Of a stretch of DNA of 5,261 nt, positions 1-5,196 are shown one piece after another. A program made the position numbers and the translations under genes. The stretch is taken from assembly GCA_021777365.1 (NCBI GenBank), contig JAJYDP010000048.1, positions 1-5,261 on the forward strand. Direction: 5' to 3'. The stretch's first letter is position 1; the number at the start of each line of letters is the position of its first letter. The notes under the pieces are model-generated. The model saw only the letters and a list, made by a program, of their open reading frames with translations, had not been told where the DNA came from and made no database searches. Source of the DNA: Chloroflexota bacterium (GTDB taxonomy: Bacteria; Chloroflexota; Limnocylindria; Limnocylindrales; CSP1-4).

Positions 1-123
1 GGTCGCGTCGACCTCGTGCACGGGGGTGTCGAGCCCGCGCTCTGCCAGCACCTCCTGCAGCAGAGACCGCGCGGCCGGGTGGTTGGGGCAGTCCTCGAAC
101 CAGAGCAGTTCGATCTCGATCAT
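1..123 (-). CDS. Thioredoxin-fold protein, N-terminal 41 residues only (cut by window edge)
   Basis: Reading leftward from the ATG at 123-121, 41 codons stay open to the window edge. The protein begins MIEIELLWFEDCPNHP and continues with an amphipathic helix (about residues 16-30) and a second strand (PVHEVDAT). A short beta strand, then F-E-x-C-P at a helix N-terminus, then a helix is the layout of thioredoxin-like small proteins. The active-site stretch is C12-P-N-H15, so in the visible part it has one cysteine (CxxH), not a dithiol CxxC. A GAGGA ribosome-binding stretch lies 8 bases or so upstream of the ATG (about 131-136 on the complement), supporting this start. It is transcribed away from the transporter/ArsR cluster and shares its 191-base upstream region, so common control is possible. 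Similar proteins are usually annotated as thioredoxin family; the substrate is unknown. The C-terminus, including any cis-Pro, is outside the window. Confidence 0.7.
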   Translation of the reverse strand, partial: MIEIELLWFEDCPNHPAARSLLQEVLAERGLDTPVHEVDAT

Positions 124-148
124 CAGGTGGTTCCTCGCATCGTCGAGT

Positions 149-167
149 GTCCCGTCCTGCTCGGGAC
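149..167. repeat. 6-bp inverted repeat (small hairpin) in the divergent intergenic region
   Basis: GTCCCG (149-154) and CGGGAC (162-167) pair perfectly around a 7-base loop. It lies 26 bases upstream of the leftward thioredoxin-like gene and could form a hairpin in its leader RNA or be a protein site. In DNA this GC-rich, a 6-bp dyad can arise by chance, so the functional meaning is weak. Confidence 0.3.
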
Positions 168-233
168 GCCCATCGGTCGGCGCCCGGCCGCCGGAGTGTC
201 AGTGTACCGGGCGAGCACGATCGGTCGCCTGCA

Positions 234-265
234 GCGCCGTGCCAGATGACCCGTGGGCACGGTGC
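234..265. repeat. 10-bp near-perfect inverted repeat in the divergent intergenic region
   Basis: CCGTGCC (237-243) and GGCACGG (256-262) are exact reverse complements with a 12-base spacer. The stem extends outward by one G-T and two Watson-Crick pairs, to 234 and 265. A second, smaller dyad (GGCAC-G-GTGCC, 256-266) overlaps its right arm. Its location, just left of the stronger 280-318 dyad, fits a structured promoter region, but no regulator can be named. Confidence 0.3.
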
Positions 266-279
266 CGTCTGCGCCTATG

Positions 280-318
280 ACATCTCAGCGGGGCTTGACA
301 CACTGGCCGCTGAGATGT
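280..318. promoter_or_regulatory. Perfect 12-bp inverted repeat, candidate repressor operator at the TSUP start
   Basis: ACATCTCAGCGG at 280-291 is repeated exactly as its reverse complement CCGCTGAGATGT at 307-318, with a 15-base spacer. The spacer contains TTGACA (295-300), a consensus -35 hexamer, but no good -10 hexamer follows at 16-18 bases. The right arm includes the ATG (315-317) of the permease gene, so a bound repressor would block both initiation and ribosome access; as RNA it could also sequester the start codon in a hairpin. It sits between two divergent genes, in the same cluster as an ArsR-family repressor, which is the natural candidate ligand. ArsR/SmtB operators are typically 12-bp-class dyads, but usually with shorter spacers, so the assignment is inference. 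Confidence 0.5.
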
Positions 319-1070
319 TGCTGCTGTCGATCCTCACGATCCTTCTGTTCGGACTCTCGTTCCTGTCGGGGATGCTGGGGCTCGGGGTGGCCTTCATCGC
401 CGTCCCGGTGCTCGGGCTGTTCGGCTTCGATCTGAAGGATGTCATTCAGCCCTGGTCGCTGCTGCTCAACGGGCTGACGGCGATCAGCGGCGCGATCGCG
501 TTCTGGCGCGCCGGGATGGTCGACTGGCGGAGCGCGATCCCGCTGGTCGTCATCACCACCATCGGGGCGCCAATCGGTGTCTGGCTCCTCCAGTTCGCGT
601 CGACCGACCTCGTGTGGTGGCTCTACGTCGGGGTCCTCGTCTTCCTCGCTGTGCGTATGCTGCTGCCGCGAGGCAAGACGACCGAGGACCTCGCGTCGAT
701 CACCGACCGGTCCCGGCTGGAGGCCGGGGCGGGGGCCGCGCCCATCTCGATCTTCGCCGGCTTCCTCGGCATTGGCCCCGGGTTCCTCCTGATGCCGACC
801 CTGACGCTGGTGGGGTACTCCGCGCGTCTGGCCGCCGCCACCAACAGCGTCGCGGTCACGCTGCCATCCTTCTCGGCGTTCGCCAGCCACCTCGGGTCGG
901 CCACGTTCGACTGGCCGACGGTCGTCGTCACCTCGATCGCCGCCGTCGTCGGAGCCTGGCTCGGCGCGCGTTTCACGGCCGGCAAGGTGAAAAGCGCCAC
1001 GCTCTCGCGCATCTTCGCCATCGCGCTCGTGGCGCTCGCCCTGCAGCGCGCCTGGATCCTCCTGGCATGA
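315..1070 (+). CDS. TSUP family (TauE/SafE-type) membrane permease
   Basis: The product is a 251-residue, strongly hydrophobic protein of the usual TSUP length. The family's internal duplication is visible: GMLGLGVAFIAVP at 19-31 and GFLGIGPGFLLMP at 149-161, the paired glycine-rich re-entrant segments. The second half continues with the A-A-T-N-S-V-A motif (174-180), and both halves carry a later glycine-rich helix (GAPIGVWL 84-91, GAWLGARF 213-220). About seven to eight membrane segments are separated by one polar loop (118-138). TSUP members move sulfur-containing anions such as sulfite, sulfoacetate or thiosulfate, and some are linked to reactive-sulfur or metal stress; the direction and substrate here are unknown. 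I chose the ATG at 315 because the first transmembrane helix begins there. Upstream in-frame ATGs (147, 246) would add an Arg/Ser/Pro-rich tail unlike the family. No Shine-Dalgarno site precedes 315, and the start lies inside the inverted repeat, so initiation may be leaderless or repressor-occluded. Confidence 0.9.
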   Translation: MLLLSILTILLFGLSFLSGMLGLGVAFIAVPVLGLFGFDLKDVIQPWSLLLNGLTAISGAIAFWRAGMVDWRSAIPLVVITTIGAPIGVWLLQFASTDLVWWLYVGVLVFLAVRMLLPRGKTTEDLASITDRSRLEAGAGAAPISIFAGFLGIGPGFLLMPTLTLVGYSARLAAATNSVAVTLPSFSAFASHLGSATFDWPTVVVTSIAAVVGAWLGARFTAGKVKSATLSRIFAIALVALALQRAWILLA

Positions 1071-1115
1071 ACGCCGCTCGGGTGGACGCGCACGGCACGG
1101 CAGTGGACATGCACC

Positions 1116-1472
1116 ATGGGGCCTGAGGCGCTGATCCAACACGCCGCGCCGGTCGAGCCGACGTGCCGAATCGACCTACCGGTGCCCGATGTGCGCGAGC
1201 AGGTCGCCGCTGCCGCGCTGCTCGCCGACCACACGCGCTCGACCATCCTCGCGATGCTGCGGTCCGGCCCCGCCTGTGTCTGCGAGATCGCGGGCGCACT
1301 CGACGAACGTCCGAACAACGTGAGCAACCACCTGGCGCGGCTGCGCGAGGCCGGCCTGGTCCGGGCGAGCCGGCACCACGCCGACGCGCGCTGGGTCTAC
1401 TACGAGCGCGACGAGGCGGCCTGTGCCGCGGCCCTCGCTCACCTTCGCGCGCTGCTGGAGCCATCGGCATGA
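1116..1472 (+). CDS. ArsR/SmtB-family winged-helix repressor with C-V-C thiol motif
   Basis: A 118-residue protein with the complete ArsR fold. ALLADHTRSTILAML (34-48) leads into the sensing helix with C54-V-C56-E-I-A. The recognition helix region is RPNNVSNHLARLREAGLV (65-82), and the wing includes ASRHHADARWVYY (84-96). The CVC pair matches the position of the As(III)/Sb(III)-binding cysteines of E. coli ArsR (ELCVCDL type). A third cysteine, C103, lies in the C-terminal helix and C17 in the N-terminal arm, where other ArsR subfamilies carry ligands. The expected role is a DNA-bound dimer released by a metalloid or thiol-reactive inducer. It follows the permease by 45 bases with only a weak GTGGA ribosome site, and its TGA overlaps the next gene's ATG (ATGA). 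No other in-frame ATG, GTG or TTG exists between the upstream stop (1068) and 1116. The family is secure; the inducer is not. Confidence 0.93.
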   Translation: MGPEALIQHAAPVEPTCRIDLPVPDVREQVAAAALLADHTRSTILAMLRSGPACVCEIAGALDERPNNVSNHLARLREAGLVRASRHHADARWVYYERDEAACAAALAHLRALLEPSA

Positions 1473-1705
1473 AGCGGATCGAGGTCCTCGGCCCCGGGTG
1501 CTACTCCTGCTACCTGCTGGAGCAGGCCGCGCGGGAGGCCGTGACGCTGGCCGGTGTCGAAGCGGAGGTGATCAAGGTCACCGACTACGGCCGCATCCTC
1601 GCCCACGGGGTCATGCACACCCCGGGACTCGTCATCGACGGCCGCGTCGTGAGCGCCGGCCGCATCCCCACCCCCACCGCCATCGCGGCCTGGCTGCGCG
1701 GCTGA
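1469..1705 (+). CDS. Small CxxC thioredoxin/glutaredoxin-like protein (TM0996/MTH895 type)
   Basis: A 78-residue protein, the normal length for this compact thioredoxin-fold family. It has the layout MKRIEVLGPGC-x-x-C: strand, then active site C11-Y-S-C14 at the start of helix 1. EVIKVTDYGRILAHGV (33-48) follows, then T51-P52, the cis-proline typical of the fold, and strand GLVIDGRVVSAGRIP (53-67) before the last helix. Such proteins are cytosolic dithiol redox proteins and are often encoded beside ArsR regulators and membrane permeases, where they are thought to reduce or carry thiol-reactive substrates or to serve a cognate transporter; the partner is unproven. The ATG overlaps the ArsR stop by 4 bases (ATGA), and GGAG at 1457-1460 lies 8 bases upstream, which fixes this start; longer frames to the left are shadows of arsR. 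Translation is probably coupled to the repressor. The CYSC dipeptide differs from the commoner C-x-K-C pattern. Confidence 0.9.
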   Translation: MKRIEVLGPGCYSCYLLEQAAREAVTLAGVEAEVIKVTDYGRILAHGVMHTPGLVIDGRVVSAGRIPTPTAIAAWLRG

Positions 1706-1742
1706 CCGCCGACCGTCGCGCCCGAACGCCAAGGAGCATTCG

Positions 1743-2771
1743 ATGTCCCGCCTCCGTTCCTTCCAGGAGCACCTCAACCGCTGGATGCTCCTCTACGTGG
1801 CCCTGGCCATGGCCCTCGGGCTCGCCATCGGCTACCCCGCGGCGTCGGTCGCCAGGGCCGCCACCGCGACCATCGGCGGGCTCACCACGGTAGCGGTCTT
1901 CTTCATCGTCTATCCCATGATGGTCAACGTGCACTTCGAGGCGCTCGCGCGGGCCGGGCGCAACCTGCGCGCGGTGGGCCTGGCGCTCGTCTTCAACTTC
2001 CTGTGGGCGCCGCTCTTCGGCTGGCTCCTCTCGGCGCTCTTCATCCACGAGCCGCTCCTCGCCCTGGGCTTCATGCTGGTGATGGTGGTGCCCTGCTCGA
2101 GCATGGCGATCGGCTACACCGGCCTGGCCAGGGGGGATCTCGAGCTGGCCACCGTGATCGTGGCCCTGAGCTTCCTGCTCGCGGTGGTGGCGGTCCCCGC
2201 CTGGATGGTGGTGTACGCCTCGAGCTACCACGTGCCGGTGCCCATCGGGGATCTCATCACCTCGATCCTGACCGTGCTGGTGGCGCCCATGATCCTGGGC
2301 TACGCGACCCGCTGGGCGCTCCTGCGCTGGCTCGGGCAGGCCGGCTTCGGCAAGCTGCAGCCGCTCTTCCCGGCGCTCTCGCTGCTGGCCATGTACGCGA
2401 TCGTGTTCCTGATCTTCTTCGGCAAGGCCACCCTCATCGTGAGCAAGTGGAGCACGGTGCTGCTGCTGCTGGTGCCCAACGCGATCTTCATCGCGGTGAC
2501 CCTGCTGCTCGTCACCTGGCTGGCCAGGCGCCTCGGCATGGGCTACGCCGAGAACATGGCCCTCGCGTTCAGCAGCACCGGCAAGAACAACGGCACCGCG
2601 ATCGCCATCGCGAGCAGCGCCTTCTCGCCGCTCGTGGCCATCCCGGCCGCCACCATGCCGATCTTCCAGATCCTGCTGATGGTCTTCTACCTGCGCTCGG
2701 CGGACCGGGTGCGGGCCTGGTTCGAGGGGCGACGGGCGGCCGCGGTGGCGGCGCCGGATCCATCCGCGTGA
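1743..2771 (+). CDS. ACR3-like / bile acid:sodium symporter superfamily transporter
   Basis: A 342-residue polytopic membrane protein with about ten predicted helices, the first at roughly 15-31. The motif V-V-P-C118-S-S-M-A-I-G-Y followed by A-R-G-D-L-E-L-A (129-136) matches the ACR3 arsenite-exporter signature around its essential cysteine. The discontinuous-helix motif near the C-terminus reads S-S-T-G-K-N-N-G-T-A-I-A-I-A (277-290). ACR3 proteins have N-N-F-E-x-A there, so the conserved Glu is Thr285 here, closer to the broader SBF family. C118 is the only cysteine. Arsenite or antimonite efflux is therefore possible but not assured; an organic or other anion is the alternative. AAGGAG (1731-1736) with a 6-base spacing fixes the start. 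It lies 37 bases after the CxxC protein and downstream of the ArsR repressor, which supports a resistance role. The C-terminal tail (330-342) is Ala-rich and cytosolic-looking. Confidence 0.85.
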   Translation: MSRLRSFQEHLNRWMLLYVALAMALGLAIGYPAASVARAATATIGGLTTVAVFFIVYPMMVNVHFEALARAGRNLRAVGLALVFNFLWAPLFGWLLSALFIHEPLLALGFMLVMVVPCSSMAIGYTGLARGDLELATVIVALSFLLAVVAVPAWMVVYASSYHVPVPIGDLITSILTVLVAPMILGYATRWALLRWLGQAGFGKLQPLFPALSLLAMYAIVFLIFFGKATLIVSKWSTVLLLLVPNAIFIAVTLLLVTWLARRLGMGYAENMALAFSSTGKNNGTAIAIASSAFSPLVAIPAATMPIFQILLMVFYLRSADRVRAWFEGRRAAAVAAPDPSA

Positions 2772-2812
2772 GACCCGCAGGACGCGCGACACAGGAGAGA
2801 GAGAAGAACCAC

Positions 2813-3253
2813 ATGACGCCCCCCACCCAGGCACAGCCACAGGTCCTGGCGGTCGTCTCCAGGCAGGTCGACGACCTGACCGCCACGGTGCAGGCCCGCT
2901 CCTGGACCACCACCTGGGCCATCACCGGCACCCAGCCCGTGGATGCGCCAAAGCCCACGGAGGCGCTGATCGGCGCGCTGGCGGCCTGCATGATCTCGGG
3001 CATCCAGCGCGAGAGCGCGGCGACCGGCCTGCGCATCGATGCCGTCGAGGTCACGGCCGAGGCAACCCGCTTCGGCGGACCGGACGGTCCGTGCCTGGGC
3101 GACTTCCGGGTCCATGTCACCGTCACCAGCCCGGAGCCCGAGGAGGCGCTCATCCCGCTGCTGGAGGCCCTGCGGCAGAACGGCACCGTCACCAACACGC
3201 TGCTGCTCGGTCAGCCCATCGAAATCAACTACCAGGTGGTGCCGGCCGCCTGA
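2813..3253 (+). CDS. OsmC-family protein lacking the usual second catalytic cysteine
   Basis: A 146-residue protein with the OsmC/Ohr layout: an N-terminal beta-rich part, then KPTEALIGALAACMISGIQRESAATGL (47-73), which matches the conserved Pro-Glu-Leu...Ala-Ala-Cys helix. C59 is the peroxidatic-type cysteine. The C-terminal half has the typical beta strands (75-86, 97-105), a helix (108-123) and a final strand. Family members normally carry C-P-V-x-N-T-L here. This protein reads N-G124-T-V-T-N-T-L, so the resolving cysteine is replaced by glycine. C94, in the GPC turn, is the only other cysteine. Canonical members reduce organic hydroperoxides with two cysteines; a one-cysteine form may act differently (persulfide or thiol chemistry, binding) or use an external thiol such as the neighbouring CxxC protein. 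The start at 2813 follows purine-rich AGGAGAGAGAGAAG (2792-2806); upstream extension is the shadow of the transporter. It is 41 bases after the transporter gene. Confidence 0.85.
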   Translation: MTPPTQAQPQVLAVVSRQVDDLTATVQARSWTTTWAITGTQPVDAPKPTEALIGALAACMISGIQRESAATGLRIDAVEVTAEATRFGGPDGPCLGDFRVHVTVTSPEPEEALIPLLEALRQNGTVTNTLLLGQPIEINYQVVPAA

Positions 3254-3279
3254 TGGCGTGCCAGGGCGCCCACCGAACG

Positions 3280-3296
3280 TCCCGGATAGGCCGGGA
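3280..3296. repeat. Small GC hairpin between the OsmC and Usp genes
   Basis: TCCCGG (3280-3285) and CCGGGA (3291-3296) form a perfect 6-bp inverted repeat with a 5-base loop, immediately before the Usp ribosome-binding site (3298-3304). There is no T-run, so it is not an intrinsic terminator. It could tune translation or RNA processing between the two genes, or be chance in GC-rich DNA. Confidence 0.3.
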
Positions 3297-3311
3297 TGAG
3301 GAGGCACTCCG

Positions 3312-3773
3312 ATGTTCCAGAAGATCCTGTGGGCGACCGACTTCTCTCCGCACGCGCGTGACGCCGGTCGCCAGGCACTCGCCTGCGCGCAGTGCTCGCA
3401 TCGCCCGGTCGACGTTCTGACCGTGGTGGCCCCCGATGACCTGCCGCCGTTCCTGCTCGATGTCCCCGACCCATTCATTGCCGAGGAGGCGGTCCACGAG
3501 GCCGAGCGGCGGCTGGAAGCCGAACACGAGGCCCGGGTCCAGCAGGAGCTCGAATCCGAGACCCAGTTCCTGCGCGATGCCAGGGTCGAGACGAACCTGC
3601 ACGTCCGGGTCGGCTCGCCGGGAGCCGAGATTCTGGCAGCCGCCCAGGAGCTCGGCAGCGACGTGATCGTGATGGGCTCGCACGGAAAGCGCGGCCTGGA
3701 GGAGCTACTGATGGGAAGCACCGTGGAGCACGTCACCAAGCGCGCAGCCTGCCCGGTGCTCGTCGTGCGCTGA
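3312..3773 (+). CDS. Universal stress protein, UspA family, ATP-binding type
   Basis: A single-domain Usp of 153 residues, the usual length. It opens FQKILWATDFS (2-12) with the conserved Asp10 of the nucleotide-binding fold, then the strand VDVLTVVAP (33-41). A charged, helical insert follows (55-90), rich in Glu and Arg. The C-terminal nucleotide site is complete: GSDVIVMG (115-122) leads into G122-x2-G125-x9-G135-S-T, the G-2x-G-9x-G-S/T motif of ATP-binding Usps, followed by VEHVTKRAACPVLVV (138-152). Usps are cytosolic dimers that bind ATP or AMP and promote survival under stress; the exact job here is unknown. A strong GAGGAGG (3298-3304) sits 7 bases before the ATG. The stop overlaps the chrA start by one base (TGATG), so translation of the two is probably coupled and the Usp is likely induced with the chromate transporter. 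Confidence 0.93.
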   Translation: MFQKILWATDFSPHARDAGRQALACAQCSHRPVDVLTVVAPDDLPPFLLDVPDPFIAEEAVHEAERRLEAEHEARVQQELESETQFLRDARVETNLHVRVGSPGAEILAAAQELGSDVIVMGSHGKRGLEELLMGSTVEHVTKRAACPVLVVR

Positions 3774-5134
3774 TGGTGTCAACCGCGCCGGATGCCGTCG
3801 CCGGGTCAGCCGTCAGCAGCGCGGCAGCGACGGGTGCGCGTGCCGAGGGGGTCGGCCCCCGCGCGCGAGTCGTGCCGGGGGTGGTCGAGCTCTTCGCGAC
3901 GTTCTTCACGATCGGCCTGACCTCGTTCGGCATGGCCATCCTGCAGAACATCCGCTCGGTGCCGGTCCGACGCGGCTGGGTCGATCGCGAGGAGATCGAC
4001 GAGGGGCTCGGGCTCGTGCAGCTCTACCCCGGCGCCATCATGGTCGATCTGGTCGCCTATATCGGCTACCGGATCCACCGCGTGGTTGGCGCCCTCGCCG
4101 CCACGGCGGGGTTCGTCACGCCGGCGCTGGTGCTGATGCTCGGCCTCTCGTGGCTGTACGCGACCTACGGGGCCGCGCCCGGCGTGGCCGGCCTCGTGGT
4201 CGGGCTCGATGCCATCGTGGTGGGAGTGGTGGCGAGCGTGGCGATCGATTTCGCCCTGCAGCACGCCCGCGGCACGGTGCCAGCGCTGCTCGCCCTGGCC
4301 GGGTTCGCGGTGGCCGTGAGTGGCGCCAACCTGCTTTGGGCCGTGGTGGGAGGGCTGGTTGTCGGCGCGATCGCGGTGCGACCGGGACGGGCCGGCGGGA
4401 GTGCCATGGGCACCGGCGGCAAGGCCATGGGCACCGGCCCGTCGACGGTGCCCGGATCGCGTGACAGCGGTGAGGTGTCGAACGTGGCCCCCGCTCCGGC
4501 CCCGACCGACGAGTCAATGTCGTGGCGGCGCCTCGGCGTGGCCCTTGTCCCGGGCGCGATCGTCGCAGCCGCAGCGGCAGTCGCGGCCGTGTCGAGCGGC
4601 GTGGTGCCGGCGCTCTTCCTGGACATGACCAGGATCGGGACCGTCGCGTTCGGCAACGGCTCGACCATCCTGCCAGTGTTGCAGCAGGACGTGGTCGACA
4701 GCCGGCACTGGATGGGCCTGCCCGAGTTCGGGGTGGCGATCGGGTTCGGCCAGGTCACGCTGGGACCCTTCCTGATCAGCGCGGCGTTCGTAGGGTATCG
4801 CGTGGCCGGGCTATGGGGCGGCGTGCTCGCCGCCATCGCCATCTTCGCCCCGAGCGTCGCGATGACCACGGTGACGGCCGAGATCTACCCGTGGCTGCGC
4901 CGCTGGGCCTGGGTCAAGAGGGCCGTGGCCGGGGTCATGGCCGTCTTCGTCGGCCTGCTGGCCAGCGTGGCGCTCTCGCTCGGGCGGCCCGTCCTGGCGC
5001 TGCCCGCCGCGCTCATCCTGCTGGCCGCGGCGTTCGTCGCCGTGCGGGTGGCCCGCTGGAACCTCATCGCCGTGTTCGGGGCCGGGCTGACCGCCTGGGC
5101 GATCTACCTCGCGCTCGGCGGCCACTGGCACTAG
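3773..5134 (+). CDS. chrA: Long-chain ChrA chromate ion transporter (two CHR domains)
   Basis: A 453-residue membrane protein with two homologous CHR domains. The first (about 37-203) has FFTIGLTSFGMAILQ (44-58), then L-V-Q-L-Y-P-G-A (81-88) and AYIGYR (95-100). The second (about 252-450) has RIGTVAFGNGSTILPVLQQDVV (287-308, with the F-G-N-G core), F-G-Q-V-T-L-G-P-F (325-333) and AFVGYRVAGLWGG (338-350). This is the LCHR form that exports chromate across the inner membrane and lowers its accumulation. The usual Pro-Gly-Pro motifs are altered to P-G-A in domain one and L-G-P in domain two. A Gly/Pro/Ala-rich linker (203-250) joins the halves and contains a 7-residue tandem repeat. The first 35 residues are polar and precede the first helix. 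The ATG overlaps the Usp stop (TGATG) without a clear ribosome site; GTG at 3872 or 3881 are alternative starts closer to the domain. Chromate specificity is expected from the family, not shown. Confidence 0.92.
   Translation: MVSTAPDAVAGSAVSSAAATGARAEGVGPRARVVPGVVELFATFFTIGLTSFGMAILQNIRSVPVRRGWVDREEIDEGLGLVQLYPGAIMVDLVAYIGYRIHRVVGALAATAGFVTPALVLMLGLSWLYATYGAAPGVAGLVVGLDAIVVGVVASVAIDFALQHARGTVPALLALAGFAVAVSGANLLWAVVGGLVVGAIAVRPGRAGGSAMGTGGKAMGTGPSTVPGSRDSGEVSNVAPAPAPTDESMSWRRLGVALVPGAIVAAAAAVAAVSSGVVPALFLDMTRIGTVAFGNGSTILPVLQQDVVDSRHWMGLPEFGVAIGFGQVTLGPFLISAAFVGYRVAGLWGGVLAAIAIFAPSVAMTTVTAEIYPWLRRWAWVKRAVAGVMAVFVGLLASVALSLGRPVLALPAALILLAAAFVAVRVARWNLIAVFGAGLTAWAIYLALGGHWH
4403..4438 (+). repeat. 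Short tandem repeat in the chrA inter-domain linker
   Basis: GCCATGGGCACCGGC occurs at 4403-4417 and again at 4424-4438, offset by 21 bases (7 codons), giving A-M-G-T-G-G-K followed by A-M-G-T-G-P-S (residues 211-224 of ChrA). It keeps the reading frame and lies in the flexible, non-conserved linker, so it is likely a recent slippage duplication without effect on transport. Confidence 0.7.
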
Positions 5135-5165
5135 ACCGAAGCTCCAGCGGCCGCACGCTCCGCCG

Positions 5166-5196
5166 TGAGCACGAACGGATCCCGATCTGAGCACGA
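5166..5196. repeat. 9-bp direct repeat downstream of chrA
   Basis: TGAGCACGA occurs at 5166-5174 and 5188-5196, 22 bases apart (about two helical turns), in the 127-base tail after chrA. A related GGCACGA is at 5226-5232. Spacing near two turns suits a protein bound on one DNA face, possibly controlling a gene beyond the window. The tail shows no convincing terminator hairpin with T-run for the chrA operon. Confidence 0.3.

Noticed and set aside
147..314. N-terminal extension of the TSUP permease from the ATG at 147 or 246
   Set aside because: The added residues are Arg/Ser/Pro/Ala-rich with no membrane or family character, no ribosome site is seen before either ATG, and TSUP proteins normally start at the first transmembrane helix, which begins at 315.
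295..323. A complete sigma-70-type promoter built on TTGACA (295-300)
   Set aside because: The -35 match is perfect, but no TATAAT-like hexamer lies 16-18 bases downstream, and transcription from it would begin after the ATG at 315. Only the hexamer is noted, inside the dyad entry.
2003..2812. Upstream extension of the OsmC frame into the transporter gene
   Set aside because: The extension reads as Arg/Gly/His-rich out-of-frame translation of the transporter; the OsmC domain and its purine-rich ribosome site support the start at 2813.
1632..2840. Long minus-strand open frame of about 400 codons opposite the transporter
   Set aside because: Its product is His/Arg/Glu/Gly-rich low complexity, typical of the antisense of GC-rich, hydrophobic coding sequence; the plus strand encodes a clear membrane transporter.
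2687..3739. Long minus-strand open frame opposite the OsmC and Usp genes
   Set aside because: It shows no recognisable domain and spans two well-supported plus-strand genes and their intergenic gap; it is a shadow of GC-biased codon use.
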